A stretch of DNA of 40,335 nt, taken from positions 1 to 40,335 of the forward strand of contig CALXDM010000014.1 of NCBI GenBank assembly GCA_944387065.1, given 5' to 3'. Below, piece by piece: positions 1-7,372 of the stretch (position 1 is its first letter; every line of letters begins with the position of its first letter). The position numbers were made by a program, and so were the translations under genes. Source of the DNA: an uncultured Oscillospiraceae bacterium. Its GTDB lineage: Bacteria; Bacillota; Clostridia; Oscillospirales; Oscillospiraceae. The notes beneath the pieces are model-generated. The model was not told the origin of the DNA, did not search any database, and worked only from the letters and a program-made list of their open reading frames with translations.

Positions 1-50
1 CACCGGTTCGAAAACTGGTGCACGGCATTTGCTTCTACATTTGCCCACTA

Positions 51-1670
51 TTATACCATGTGAAAATGCTTTAGTGCCTCCATAATTGCCGCTTCCTTGT
101 CTGGTGGACACTGCGGCACTTTAGCATCTTCCTTCTTCGACTGATTATAATTCTGCCCCACATCCAGCCCGCACTTCCGTTTGAACTGGGAGATATACAG
201 GCTGGACACCTTCAGGCCGTGTTTTTCCAGCACATACGCTTTGATCTCATCATAGGTAGCCTTGCTCTCCGCCGCTGTCAAATCCAGCTCGTCCAGATTC
301 AGCTCCACCTCAATATGTTGCTTGGTATTGAGTTTGGACAAAAGAACAACCGTCTCCACATGGGCGGTGCGGGGGAAGAGGTCCAGCGCCTCGGCCTGGA
401 CGGCCTGGTAGCCCAGGGGGCGGAAGCGGGCCACGTCCCGGGCCAGGGTGGCCGGGTCGCAGGAGACGTACACCACCCGCTGGGGAGCCATGCGGGCGAT
501 GGAGCCTATCACCTCGGCAGCCAGCCCCTTCCGGGGCGGGTCCACCACCGCCACGTCGGGGCGCACCCCATCCGCCTCCAGCTGGGCGGCCAGGGCGGCG
601 GCGTCCCCGCACACGAAGCGGGCCTTGCCCTCCAGGCCGTTGCGCCGGGCGTTCTCCTGGGCATCGGCCACGGCCTGGGGGACGATCTCCACACCGATGA
701 CCTGCCGGGCGTGGCCGGCCAGGGCCAGGCTGATGGTCCCGATGCCGCAGTACAGATCCACCACGGTCTCGCCGCCGGTGAGGGCGGCCAAGTCCAGCAC
801 CCGTTGGTAAAGCCGCTGGGTCTGGGCATGGTTGACCTGGAAGAAGGAGGGGACGGACAGGCGGAAGCGGCAGCCACACAGAGTTTCCTCTAGCCAGTCC
901 TGTCCCCAGAGGGTGCGATACGTCTTGCCCAGGATCACGTTGGTCCGCCGGGGGTTGACGTTCAGAACCACCCCCACCAGGTTGGGGGCGGCCTGGCGCA
1001 GCGCGTCGATCAGCTCCCGCTGGTGGGGCAGCCGGTCGTCGGCGGCCACCAGGCAGCACAGCACCTGGCCAGCCTGGTTGGTGCGCAGGTACAGATGCCG
1101 CAGCAGGCCGGCGCCGGATCGCTCCTGATAGGCGGGGACACGGAAGCGGTCCATCCAGGCCCGGACGGCGGCACGGCAGGCCGAGTCCACCTGGGGCTGG
1201 AGCAGACAGTCGGGGATGTCCACCACCTGGTGGCTGCGGGCCTGGAAGTAGCCGATGGACCCGGGCGCGATGGGGAACTGCACCTTGTTGCGGTAGCGCC
1301 GGGTGCCCGGGGCGGGATGGATGACCTCCACCGGCAGGGGGACGCCCCCCAGGCGGGCCAGGGCGTCCTCCACCCGCAGGCGCTTGGCCTCCAGCTCCTC
1401 GTCGTAGCGCATATGCCGGAATTGACAGCCCCCACACCGGCCGTAGTGGGGACAGTCGGGACTCTGGCGAGCGGGGGAGGGGGTGACAAGCCGCGCCACC
1501 CGGGCCCAGGCGGCGCTGTGGCCCACGTGCTCCACCACCAGTTCCACCCGCTCCCCCCGCAGCGCGCCCGCCACAAAAACCGCCATGCCTTCCACCCGGG
1601 CCACCCCCGCTCCGTCGCTGGCGTAGCCCTGGATCACGGCCTGGTACCGCCCTCCCTCCCGTATGGACAT
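51..1670 (-). CDS. rlmD: 23S rRNA (uracil-C5)-methyltransferase, RlmD/RlmCD (RumA) family, with extra C-terminal tail
   Basis: SAM-dependent enzyme that methylates C5 of a uridine in 23S rRNA. The 539-residue product begins with a TRAM domain (about 1-65). Cysteines C73, C79, C82 and C155 have the spacing of the family's [4Fe-4S] ligands. The SAM motif VVDLYCGIG is near 303-311, DPPRKG near 378, and the catalytic cysteine is C404 in YVSCDP. The ATG at 1668-1670 is chosen because AGGAGGG lies six bases upstream; a TTG at 1691 has no such site. The family core ends at HVETVVLLSK (residue 446). About 93 further residues follow (LNTKQHIEVE...), encoded by clearly lower-GC DNA than the rest of the gene. 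That tail looks acquired. Enzyme class is certain; the exact uridine target is not. Confidence 0.93.
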   Translation of the reverse strand: MSIREGGRYQAVIQGYASDGAGVARVEGMAVFVAGALRGERVELVVEHVGHSAAWARVARLVTPSPARQSPDCPHYGRCGGCQFRHMRYDEELEAKRLRVEDALARLGGVPLPVEVIHPAPGTRRYRNKVQFPIAPGSIGYFQARSHQVVDIPDCLLQPQVDSACRAAVRAWMDRFRVPAYQERSGAGLLRHLYLRTNQAGQVLCCLVAADDRLPHQRELIDALRQAAPNLVGVVLNVNPRRTNVILGKTYRTLWGQDWLEETLCGCRFRLSVPSFFQVNHAQTQRLYQRVLDLAALTGGETVVDLYCGIGTISLALAGHARQVIGVEIVPQAVADAQENARRNGLEGKARFVCGDAAALAAQLEADGVRPDVAVVDPPRKGLAAEVIGSIARMAPQRVVYVSCDPATLARDVARFRPLGYQAVQAEALDLFPRTAHVETVVLLSKLNTKQHIEVELNLDELDLTAAESKATYDEIKAYVLEKHGLKVSSLYISQFKRKCGLDVGQNYNQSKKEDAKVPQCPPDKEAAIMEALKHFHMV

Positions 1671-1709
1671 GGTATCCCTCCTGCTTGCCAAACTGGCTTT
1701 GTACTGATC

Positions 1710-1738
1710 ATTTTACCGGATTTTTCTGGGGAACGCAA
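1710..1738 (-). promoter_or_regulatory. sigma-A promoter of rlmD
   Basis: On the minus strand TTGCGT (1733-1738), a 17-base spacer and TAAAAT (1710-1715) lie about 40 bases upstream of the ATG at 1670. Confidence 0.55.
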
Positions 1739-1854
1739 CGGCTGGGTGGGGATAGGAAAAGAATTCACATTTCTTTGATAGATTTCGTGGCGGGGATCTG
1801 GTATGGTAAAGAACAGGGAAGACCTTCCATTTTGAACGAAGAGGTGATCTGCCT

Positions 1855-2301
1855 GTGAATGTCATATCCCTGTTGACACCCAAGGCCCAGGTGGCCTATC
1901 TACATGAGGACTGCACCATCCGGCAGGGGCTGGAGAAGCTCCGGGCCCACCAGTATACCGCCCTGCCGGTGGTGGCCCGGGATGGGCGGTACGCCGGCAC
2001 GGTGAGCGAGGGGGACTTCCTTTGGGGCATGGTGGACCGGCCGGACGAGGGCCCCCGGGCCTGGGAGAAGCTGGGCCTGGAGCGGGTGATGCGCAAGGGG
2101 TTTAACCCGGCGGTGAGCATCCGGGTGTCCATGGAGGAACTGCTGGATCGGGCCATGCGCCAGAGCTTCATCCCGGTGGTGGACGACCGGGGGGCCTTTA
2201 TGGGCATCGTCACCCGGCAGACCATTCTGCGCAAGCTGATCCTCCCCGCGGTGGAGACCCAGAGCCAGCCGGCCCAGGCGCTGTGGGAGGCCATGGTGTA
2301 A
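1855..2301 (+). CDS. CBS-domain pair protein, possible c-di-AMP or nucleotide sensor (DarB/CbpB-like)
   Basis: A 148-residue stand-alone protein built of two CBS motifs: the first about 18-60 (YTALPVVARDGRYAGTVSEGDF), the second about 85-135 (FIPVVDDRGAFMGIVTR). CBS pairs form a Bateman module that binds adenine nucleotides. Length and layout match the Bacillus DarB (YkuL) and Listeria CbpB family, known c-di-AMP receptors acting on Rel and pyruvate carboxylase, but ligand identity here is inference. Translation starts at GTG 1855, preceded by GAGGTGAT (1842-1849). An extended -10 (TGGTATGGT, 1799-1807) lies about 50 bases upstream without a convincing -35. It stands alone, divergent from rlmD and convergent with queH. 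Confidence 0.82.
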   Translation: MNVISLLTPKAQVAYLHEDCTIRQGLEKLRAHQYTALPVVARDGRYAGTVSEGDFLWGMVDRPDEGPRAWEKLGLERVMRKGFNPAVSIRVSMEELLDRAMRQSFIPVVDDRGAFMGIVTRQTILRKLILPAVETQSQPAQALWEAMV

Positions 2302-2311
2302 AAAGGGAAAG

Positions 2312-2349
2312 GCTCAGCCCCCGGACCAAGATGTGTCCGGGGGCTGAGC
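2312..2349. terminator. Convergent terminator between the CBS gene and queH
   Basis: A perfect 15-bp stem (2312-2326 with 2335-2349) with an 8-base loop. On the minus strand it is followed by a T-rich run (complement of 2300-2311), so it ends queH transcription best. No T-run follows on the plus strand. Confidence 0.75.
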
Positions 2350-2412
2350 GCTGTGATCCGCTCGATTCGCTTCCGATTTCAGGCATATGCCATTGACAAA
2401 TCTGCCGTCGCC

Positions 2413-3015
2413 TCAGCAGGCGCAGCCCGGCTGGACCCGGGCCTGCCCCTGCTGCTTGTGGAGCTTGTGCAGCTCCTTCTTGCGGCGGTTGGAGAAACGA
2501 TCCTCCTCGCTGTAAATGCACCCGCAGTACTTCTGCATATACAGGCCAAGCTCCCGGGCCTCCTGCTGGCCTTCCTGGAAGCGAGGGCGGAAGTCATAGG
2601 GGGCGAACTCCACCCCATACCGCGCCCCGATCTTCTCCCCGGTGGCGCAGATCAGCTCCCGGTCCTGATAGGGGGAAACCAGCAGGGTGGTGGAGAAGCG
2701 GGCGAAGCCATGCTCTGAGGCGTACCGCGCTGTATCCTCCAGCCGGCAGGCGTAGCAGTAGCCGCAGCGTTGGTCGGGGTTGGAGGCCACGGCGGCGGTG
2801 AACTGCCGCAGGCCGTAGAAGTCGTGCTCCCGCAGCTCCAGGCCGATGTCCTGGGCATACTGCCGCAGGGTATCCCGGCGGGCCTTGTACTCCTGAAAGG
2901 GGTGGATGTTGGGATTGTACCAGTATCCCACTGGCTCGACGTCCTCCTCTCGCAGCTGGCGGATGCAGGCCACCGAGCAGGGGGCGCAGCAGATGTGAAG
3001 CAGCAGATCAGACAT
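2413..3015 (-). CDS. queH: Epoxyqueuosine reductase QueH
   Basis: Last step of queuosine synthesis: reduces epoxyqueuosine to queuosine in tRNA, a job done in other bacteria by the unrelated cobalamin enzyme QueG. The 200-residue product carries the QueH (formerly DUF208) cysteines: HICCAPC near the N-terminus (C9, C10, C13), CGYCYAC (C84, C87, C90) and YCGC (C164, C166), which bind the iron-sulfur and iron cofactors, plus SPYQ at 114-117 and FRPRF at 142-146. The ATG at 3013-3015 has AAGGAGG upstream. It lies 108 bases downstream of typA on the same strand and may share its transcript; no separate promoter is obvious. No other queuosine gene is present in the window. Confidence 0.93.
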   Translation of the reverse strand: MSDLLLHICCAPCSVACIRQLREEDVEPVGYWYNPNIHPFQEYKARRDTLRQYAQDIGLELREHDFYGLRQFTAAVASNPDQRCGYCYACRLEDTARYASEHGFARFSTTLLVSPYQDRELICATGEKIGARYGVEFAPYDFRPRFQEGQQEARELGLYMQKYCGCIYSEEDRFSNRRKKELHKLHKQQGQARVQPGCAC

Positions 3016-3123
3016 GGGGGAACCCTCCTTGGGCGTTAAGATAGAGGCAAAATGGTTTGGCAGGCGCCGGGGCGCTCGCCGAAGCTGGCCATTGGCACGG
3101 GCGCGGACCTTCCGCCCCGCTGG

Positions 3124-4953
3124 TTAGGCTTTGCCGCCCTTCCGGGCCTTCATCCGCTTCTCGTGGTTCAGGATGCGTTTGCGCAGGCGCAGGTTCTCCG
3201 GCGTGACTTCCAACAGCTCGTCGTCGGCCAGGAATTCCAGGCACTGCTCCAGGGACATCTGGCGGGGGGGCGTCAGGCGCAGGGCCTCATCTGAGCCGGA
3301 GGCCCGCATATTGGTCAGCTGCTTTTTCTTACACACGTTGACGGTGATGTCCTCCTGCTTGGGGCACACTCCCACTACCATGCCCTCATACACGGGCACG
3401 CCGGGGCCGATGAACAGCGCGCCCCGCTCCTGGGCGGCGTACAGGCCATAGGTGACCGACTCGCCTGCCTCGTGGGCCACCAGCGAGCCGGTGCCCCGAC
3501 GTTGGATCCCGCCCTTATAGGGGGCGTACCGCTCAAAGATAGAAGCCAGGATGCCCTCCCCTTTGGTGTCGGTGAGAAATTCGTTGCGGTAGCCGAACAG
3601 GCCCCGGGAGGGCACCAGGAACTCCAGCTTCATTCGGGCCCCCACCGGGTTCATGGACACAAACTCCCCCCGGCGGGCGCCCAGCTTTTCCATGACCGCG
3701 CCCACATAGTCCGCCGGCACGTCGGCCACCACCCGCTCGATGGGTTCGCAGTTCACCCCGTCGATCTCCTGGTAGAGCACCCGGGGCGGGGATACCTGGA
3801 ACTCATAGCCCTCCCGGCGCATGGTCTCAATCAGGATGGACAGGGACATCTCCCCTCGGCCGGCCACGTTGAAGGCGTCGGTGGCGTCGGGGGCCTCGCT
3901 CACCCGCAGGGAGACGTCCTTGAGGGTTTCCCGGAACAGGCGGTCGCGCAGCTGGCGGGACGTGACGAACTTGCCCTCCCGCCCGGCGAAGGGGGAGTCG
4001 TTGACGGAGAAGGTCATCTCCAGGGTGGGGGCGGAGATCTTCACGAATTCGATGGGTTCGGGGGCGGCGGGGGAGCAGATGGTGTCGCCGATGGTGATGT
4101 CCCCGATGCCGCTCATGGCGATGATCTCACCGGCGGCCGCCTGGGTGACTGGGGCCCGGTTGAGCCCGTCAAAGGTGTACAGGGAGACGGCCTTGGCTTT
4201 CCGGGGGGGCTGATCGGGGGTGTGGTAGTTGCACACGGCGATCTCCTGGTTCTGCCCGATGGACCCCCGCTCGATACGGCCGATGGCGATGCGGCCCACG
4301 AACTCGTTGTAGTCGATGGAGGAGACCAGCATCTGGAAGGGGGCGTCCGGGTCGCAGGCGGGGGCGGGGATGTATTCCAAGATGGTCTCAAACAAGGGGA
4401 CCAGGTCGGTGCCCTGGGCATCGGGGGAATAGGAGGCGGTGCCGTTGCGCCCGGAGCAGAACAGCATGGGGGAGTCCAGCTGCTCGTCGGTGGCGTCCAG
4501 GTCCAGCAGCAGCTCCAGCACCTCGTCCACCACCTCGTGGATGCGCTGGTCGGGCCGGTCGATCTTGTTGACCACGACAATGACCCGGTGGCCCAGCTCC
4601 AGGGCCTTTGACAGCACGAAGCGAGTCTGGGGCATGGGGCCCTCGGCGGCGTCCACCAGGAGGATGACGCCGTTGACCATCTTCAGGATGCGCTCCACCT
4701 CGCCGCCGAAGTCGGCGTGGCCCGGGGTGTCCACGATGTTGATCTTCACGTCCTTGTAGTAGACGGCGGTGTTCTTGGCCAGGATGGTGATGCCCCGCTC
4801 CCGCTCCAGATCATTGGAATCCATCACCCGTTCCACCGTAGCCTGGTTTTCCCGGTAGATGCCCCCTTGCTTGAGCATTTCGTCCACCAGGGTGGTCTTG
4901 CCATGGTCCACATGGGCGATGATGGCGACATTTCTCAGGGTTTCGTTTTGCAT
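3124..4953 (-). CDS. typA: Translational GTPase TypA/BipA
   Basis: Ribosome-associated GTPase of the EF-G/LepA superfamily, involved in 50S assembly and stress adaptation. The 609-residue product (usual length about 605-615) starts MQNETLRNVAIIAHVDHGKT and contains G1 AHVDHGKT, G2 ERERGITI, G3 DTPGHADF and G4 NKID, followed by EF-G-like domains II, III and V and the TypA-specific C-terminal domain. The ATG at 4951-4953 has AGAAGGAG a few bases upstream; a longer open frame to 5121 lacks family similarity. A strong promoter lies at 5081-5109, giving a leader of about 120 bases. queH follows downstream. Confidence 0.97.
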   Translation of the reverse strand: MQNETLRNVAIIAHVDHGKTTLVDEMLKQGGIYRENQATVERVMDSNDLERERGITILAKNTAVYYKDVKINIVDTPGHADFGGEVERILKMVNGVILLVDAAEGPMPQTRFVLSKALELGHRVIVVVNKIDRPDQRIHEVVDEVLELLLDLDATDEQLDSPMLFCSGRNGTASYSPDAQGTDLVPLFETILEYIPAPACDPDAPFQMLVSSIDYNEFVGRIAIGRIERGSIGQNQEIAVCNYHTPDQPPRKAKAVSLYTFDGLNRAPVTQAAAGEIIAMSGIGDITIGDTICSPAAPEPIEFVKISAPTLEMTFSVNDSPFAGREGKFVTSRQLRDRLFRETLKDVSLRVSEAPDATDAFNVAGRGEMSLSILIETMRREGYEFQVSPPRVLYQEIDGVNCEPIERVVADVPADYVGAVMEKLGARRGEFVSMNPVGARMKLEFLVPSRGLFGYRNEFLTDTKGEGILASIFERYAPYKGGIQRRGTGSLVAHEAGESVTYGLYAAQERGALFIGPGVPVYEGMVVGVCPKQEDITVNVCKKKQLTNMRASGSDEALRLTPPRQMSLEQCLEFLADDELLEVTPENLRLRKRILNHEKRMKARKGGKA

Positions 4954-5080
4954 ATTGTTCTCCTTCTGTGATGGGCAGGACCACCCGCAGCCCCACAGGG
5001 CAGGCTTCGGCGAAAAGAGTTCTTCAGGGGCAGAAATTTTATGGAAGAGACCAGGCCATACCCAACTGGCATAATGCCAT

Positions 5081-5109
5081 ATTATACTGTCAATTTGCTT
5101 GGAATGCAA
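5081..5109 (-). promoter_or_regulatory. sigma-A promoter of typA
   Basis: On the minus strand TTGCAT (5104-5109), a 17-base spacer and a perfect TATAAT (5081-5086). The -35 is weak, the -10 consensus. Confidence 0.6.
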
Positions 5110-5154
5110 GGGGTGGAACAAACAGGCCGGAGGGGATGAGATTTTCTCCTGGCG

Positions 5155-5183
5155 TTGACAGATGGGCGAAGATTGAGTACAAT
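5155..5183 (+). promoter_or_regulatory. sigma-A promoter of tRNA-Arg(CCT)
   Basis: TTGACA (5155-5160), a 17-base spacer and TACAAT (5178-5183), about 70 bases upstream of the tRNA. Confidence 0.8.
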
Positions 5184-5252
5184 AGGAAGCATTGATGGCC
5201 GATCCCGGCCAATGCCTGCGGGCAGGGCGGGTCAGGCCGTTACATCCACCAT

Positions 5253-5329
5253 GCCCTGGTAGCTCAGTAGGATAGAGCGGTCGCCTCCTAAGCGACAGGC
5301 CGCTGGTTCGACTCCAGTCCAGGGTGCCA
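5253..5329 (+). tRNA. tRNA-Arg (anticodon CCT)
   Basis: A 77-base cloverleaf: acceptor arms 5253-5259 and 5319-5325 (one G-T pair), D-arm GCTC/GAGC, anticodon stem GTCGC/GCGAC with loop CTCCTAA giving anticodon CCT, five-base variable loop, T-loop TTCGACT, and an encoded CCA end. It decodes AGG. Confidence 0.95.
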
Positions 5330-5331
5330 AC

Positions 5332-5386
5332 GGCCCCGCGCCCGCCTTGCTCCGGCAGGCCCCGCGCTTAGAAGCGGGCGCGGGCC
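5332..5386 (+). other. Long stem-loop in the tRNA-Arg trailer
   Basis: GC-rich arms 5332-5345 and 5374-5386 pair over 13 bp with one bulge. The stem lies between the tRNA CCA end and the terminator and may guide 3'-end processing. Confidence 0.5.
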
Positions 5387-5424
5387 AAAAGGAAGGTACG
5401 ACATCGTCGCGCCTTCCTTTTTTA
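5387..5424 (+). terminator. Intrinsic terminator of tRNA-Arg
   Basis: AAAAGGAAGG (5387-5396) pairs with CCTTCCTTTT (5412-5421), extended by an inner CGAC/GTCG stem, and ends in a T-run. Confidence 0.85.
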
Positions 5425-5475
5425 TGTTAGGATGTTTACAACTTTTACGAACACGAAAAGGTGCGGGAGGGTGGG

Positions 5476-6150
5476 ATGATGGATATCAAAAACAACATTT
5501 TTAGAGGCAAAAAAGTCAGTGGGCCCAAACTATCCGCTTATGGCTTCTCAGAAAACAATGGCATGTATTCCTATCATACCGTGTTACATAGCAGCGGGCT
5601 TTCGATGGTGGTGGAAATCATGCCGGACGGCTTGGTGAAAGCGACAATCCTGGACAGGGAAACCAAGGATCCATACACGCTGCACCTGACCGATGGCGCA
5701 ATGGGCAGTTTTGTCACCAGTGTGAAAATGGAATATGAACAGGTGCTCACCGACATTGCAGAAAAGTGCTTTGAGCCTGATATTTTCAAGAGCGCACAGG
5801 CAAAGGCGGCAATTGCTTATGTCCGCAAAACTTATGGGGACAAATTGGAGTTTCTTTGGGCGAAATTTCCAAATAACGCCGTCTGGCGCCGGAAGGACAC
5901 GCGGAAATGGTATGGAGCGATCTTGACGGTTTCCCGCAGGAAGTTGGGGCTTCCTTCCGACGAAGAAGCAGAGATCATGGATTTGCGGATTGAACCGGAG
6001 CAGATGGATGCTACCGTAGACAACAAAAAGTATTTTCCAGGCTGGCATATGAACAAACGGAACTGGTATACCGTCATTTTGGATGGCTCGGTGCCCACAG
6101 AGGAACTGTGCCACAGGATCGACAGGAGCTATCGGCTGGCAATCAAATGA
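5476..6150 (+). CDS. MmcQ/YjbR (CyaY-like fold) family protein
   Basis: A 224-residue cytoplasmic protein. The C-terminal half carries the YjbR signature: WAKFPNNAVWRRKDTRKWY (about residues 128-146), a leucine-rich strand ending MDLRIEP, FPGWHMNKRNWYTVILDG and a final helix. The family has a CyaY-like fold and is sometimes called DNA-binding, but its role is not settled. The N-terminal 110 residues have beta-rich character and no motif I recognise. ATG 5476 or 5479 follows GGGAGG; a GTG at 5461 is less likely. Base composition is visibly lower in G+C than its neighbours, and it sits between two tRNA genes, which suggests later arrival. It has no partner gene. Confidence 0.82.
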   Translation: MMDIKNNIFRGKKVSGPKLSAYGFSENNGMYSYHTVLHSSGLSMVVEIMPDGLVKATILDRETKDPYTLHLTDGAMGSFVTSVKMEYEQVLTDIAEKCFEPDIFKSAQAKAAIAYVRKTYGDKLEFLWAKFPNNAVWRRKDTRKWYGAILTVSRRKLGLPSDEEAEIMDLRIEPEQMDATVDNKKYFPGWHMNKRNWYTVILDGSVPTEELCHRIDRSYRLAIK

Positions 6151-6222
6151 AGGCAGAACTGGAAGGGGAGGCCATCGCCATGGCCCCAGCACTGCCACCG
6201 CAGCAATTTTGGGATAAAAATA

Positions 6223-6254
6223 GGAGAAAACCCCGATAAACAGAGGTTTTCTCC
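6223..6254 (-). terminator. Terminator of tRNA-Val
   Basis: A perfect 10-bp stem (6223-6232 with 6245-6254). On the minus strand it is followed by TATTTTTATC. A second 8-bp stem (6257-6264 with 6272-6279) lies between it and the tRNA. Confidence 0.7.
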
Positions 6255-6288
6255 CAGCCGCCTTCGCATCAAAGGCGGCATCCTAATA

Positions 6289-6365
6289 TGGTGGACGGTA
6301 CAGGACTCGAACCTGTGACCCCCTGCACGTCAAGCAGGTGCTCATACCAGCTGAGCTAACCGTCC
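6289..6365 (-). tRNA. tRNA-Val (anticodon GAC)
   Basis: A 77-base cloverleaf on the minus strand: acceptor GGACGGT/ACCGTCC, D-arm GCTC/GAGC, anticodon stem CCTGC/GCAGG with loop TTGACGT giving anticodon GAC, T-stem ACAGG/CCTGT with loop TTCGAGT, and an encoded CCA (complement of 6289-6291). Confidence 0.95.
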
Positions 6366-6382
6366 GCTGGCAGGTGCATGCT

Positions 6383-6412
6383 ATTATACCGCTGGCACCG
6401 GGTGCTTGTCAA
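6383..6412 (-). promoter_or_regulatory. sigma-A promoter of tRNA-Val
   Basis: On the minus strand TTGACA (6407-6412), an 18-base spacer and TATAAT (6383-6388). The -10 ends 17 bases before the tRNA. Its -35 box overlaps the -35 of the divergent reductase promoter. Confidence 0.85.
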
Positions 6413-6434
6413 GGGGTTTCTTTTGTGTTAAGAT
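6406..6434 (+). promoter_or_regulatory. sigma-A promoter of the FabG-like reductase
   Basis: TTGTCA (6406-6411), a 17-base spacer and TAAGAT (6429-6434), about 47 bases upstream of the ATG. Confidence 0.6.
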
Positions 6435-6481
6435 GGGGCGTCAAAGGGCCCGGCGCGGCAGGGGAAAGGAGCGGGGGAAGG

Positions 6482-7213
6482 ATGAAATATGCGTTGGTGA
6501 CCGGGGCGTCCCGAGGGATTGGCGCAGCGGTGGCCCGTGAGTTTGCCCGGCGGGGCTGGGGGGTGGCGGTGAACTACCTCCACAGTGAGCGGCAGGCCCG
6601 GGAACTGGCTGAGGAACTGGCCGGGATGGGCGTGCCCGCCCTGGCGGTGCGGGCGGACGTGGCCCACCGGGCGCAGGTGGGGGAAATGGTTGACAATGTG
6701 TTAGAAAAGTTTTGTCAACTTGACATTTTGGTGTGTAACGCCGGGGTGTCTGAGAGCGGTTTGATCGGGCAAATCGACGAGGAGGGCTGGCGGCGTCTGT
6801 TCGCCGTCAACGTGGACGGCGTACACCACTGCTGCCAGGCGGTGCTGCCCCACATGGTCGGTCGGAAAGCGGGCAGCATCGTGACCGTCTCCTCCATGTG
6901 GGGGCAGGTGGGGGCTTCCTGCGAGGTGGCCTATTCCGCGGCAAAGGGGGCGGTCATCGCCTACACCAAGGCGCTGGCCAAAGAGCTTGGCCCCTCCAAT
7001 ATCCGGGTCAACTGCGTGGCCCCTGGGGTGATCGACACGCAGATGAACGCCCGGCTGGACGCAGCCACGCTGGCCGACCTGGCCGAACAGACGCCCCTGG
7101 GGCGGATCGGCCGGCCGGAGGAGGTGGCCCGGGCGGTGGCCTTCTTGGGGGGAGACGAGGCATCCTTCCTCACCGGGCAGGTGGTGGCCCCCAACGGGGG
7201 GCTGGTGGTCTGA
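6482..7213 (+). CDS. FabG-like short-chain dehydrogenase/reductase, possibly EF-P 5-aminopentanone reductase (YmfI type)
   Basis: A 243-residue classical SDR. It has the NAD(P)-binding TGASRGIG at residues 7-14, NAG in LVCNAGVS, and the catalytic Ser-Tyr-Lys in VSSMWG...VAYSAAK. It ends TGQVVAPNGG as FabG-type enzymes do. General annotation would be 3-oxoacyl-ACP reductase. However, the stretch SSMWGQVGASCEVAYS recalls Bacillus YmfI, which reduces the 5-aminopentanone group on elongation factor P, and no fatty-acid synthesis genes are adjacent. That sub-assignment is inference. ATG 6482 follows GGAAAGGAG and GGGGGAAGG; longer frames run into the tRNA promoter. Transcription is divergent from tRNA-Val and monocistronic. 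Confidence 0.85.
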   Translation: MKYALVTGASRGIGAAVAREFARRGWGVAVNYLHSERQARELAEELAGMGVPALAVRADVAHRAQVGEMVDNVLEKFCQLDILVCNAGVSESGLIGQIDEEGWRRLFAVNVDGVHHCCQAVLPHMVGRKAGSIVTVSSMWGQVGASCEVAYSAAKGAVIAYTKALAKELGPSNIRVNCVAPGVIDTQMNARLDAATLADLAEQTPLGRIGRPEEVARAVAFLGGDEASFLTGQVVAPNGGLVV

Positions 7214-7251
7214 GGGGGCGGATTCCGTCATAATGGGGGACAACGGGGGCC

Positions 7252-7278
7252 AGGCCCAGGTGGGCCTTGTGTATTTTT
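7252..7278 (+). terminator. Weak terminator after the reductase gene
   Basis: A 6-bp stem AGGCCC/GGGCCT (7252-7257 with 7262-7267) followed by GTGTATTTTT. It lies just upstream of the livJ promoter. Confidence 0.4.
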
Positions 7279-7282
7279 GCGG

Positions 7283-7311
7283 TTGACAAAGCTGGGCGCG
7301 GGGGATATAAT
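7283..7311 (+). promoter_or_regulatory. Consensus sigma-A promoter of the liv operon
   Basis: TTGACA (7283-7288), exactly 17 bases, then TATAAT (7306-7311): a full consensus match. In the leader TTGCGGG (7323-7329) can pair with CCCGCAA (7346-7352) just ahead of the ribosome site. Confidence 0.88.
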
Positions 7312-7372
7312 TGTCAACAATCTTGCGGGACGGTCCACGGGTCAGCCCGCAAAAGGTTAGGAGGAAAACAGA

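Noticed and set aside
1..20. Imperfect palindrome at the window edge as a terminator of rlmD
   Set aside because: The stem has a G-T pair and no T-run in the visible part, and the sequence beyond base 1 is unavailable, so its role cannot be judged.
1775..1807. TTGATA and TATGGT as a sigma-A promoter of the CBS gene
   Set aside because: The spacing is 21 bases, too long; only the extended -10 is plausible.
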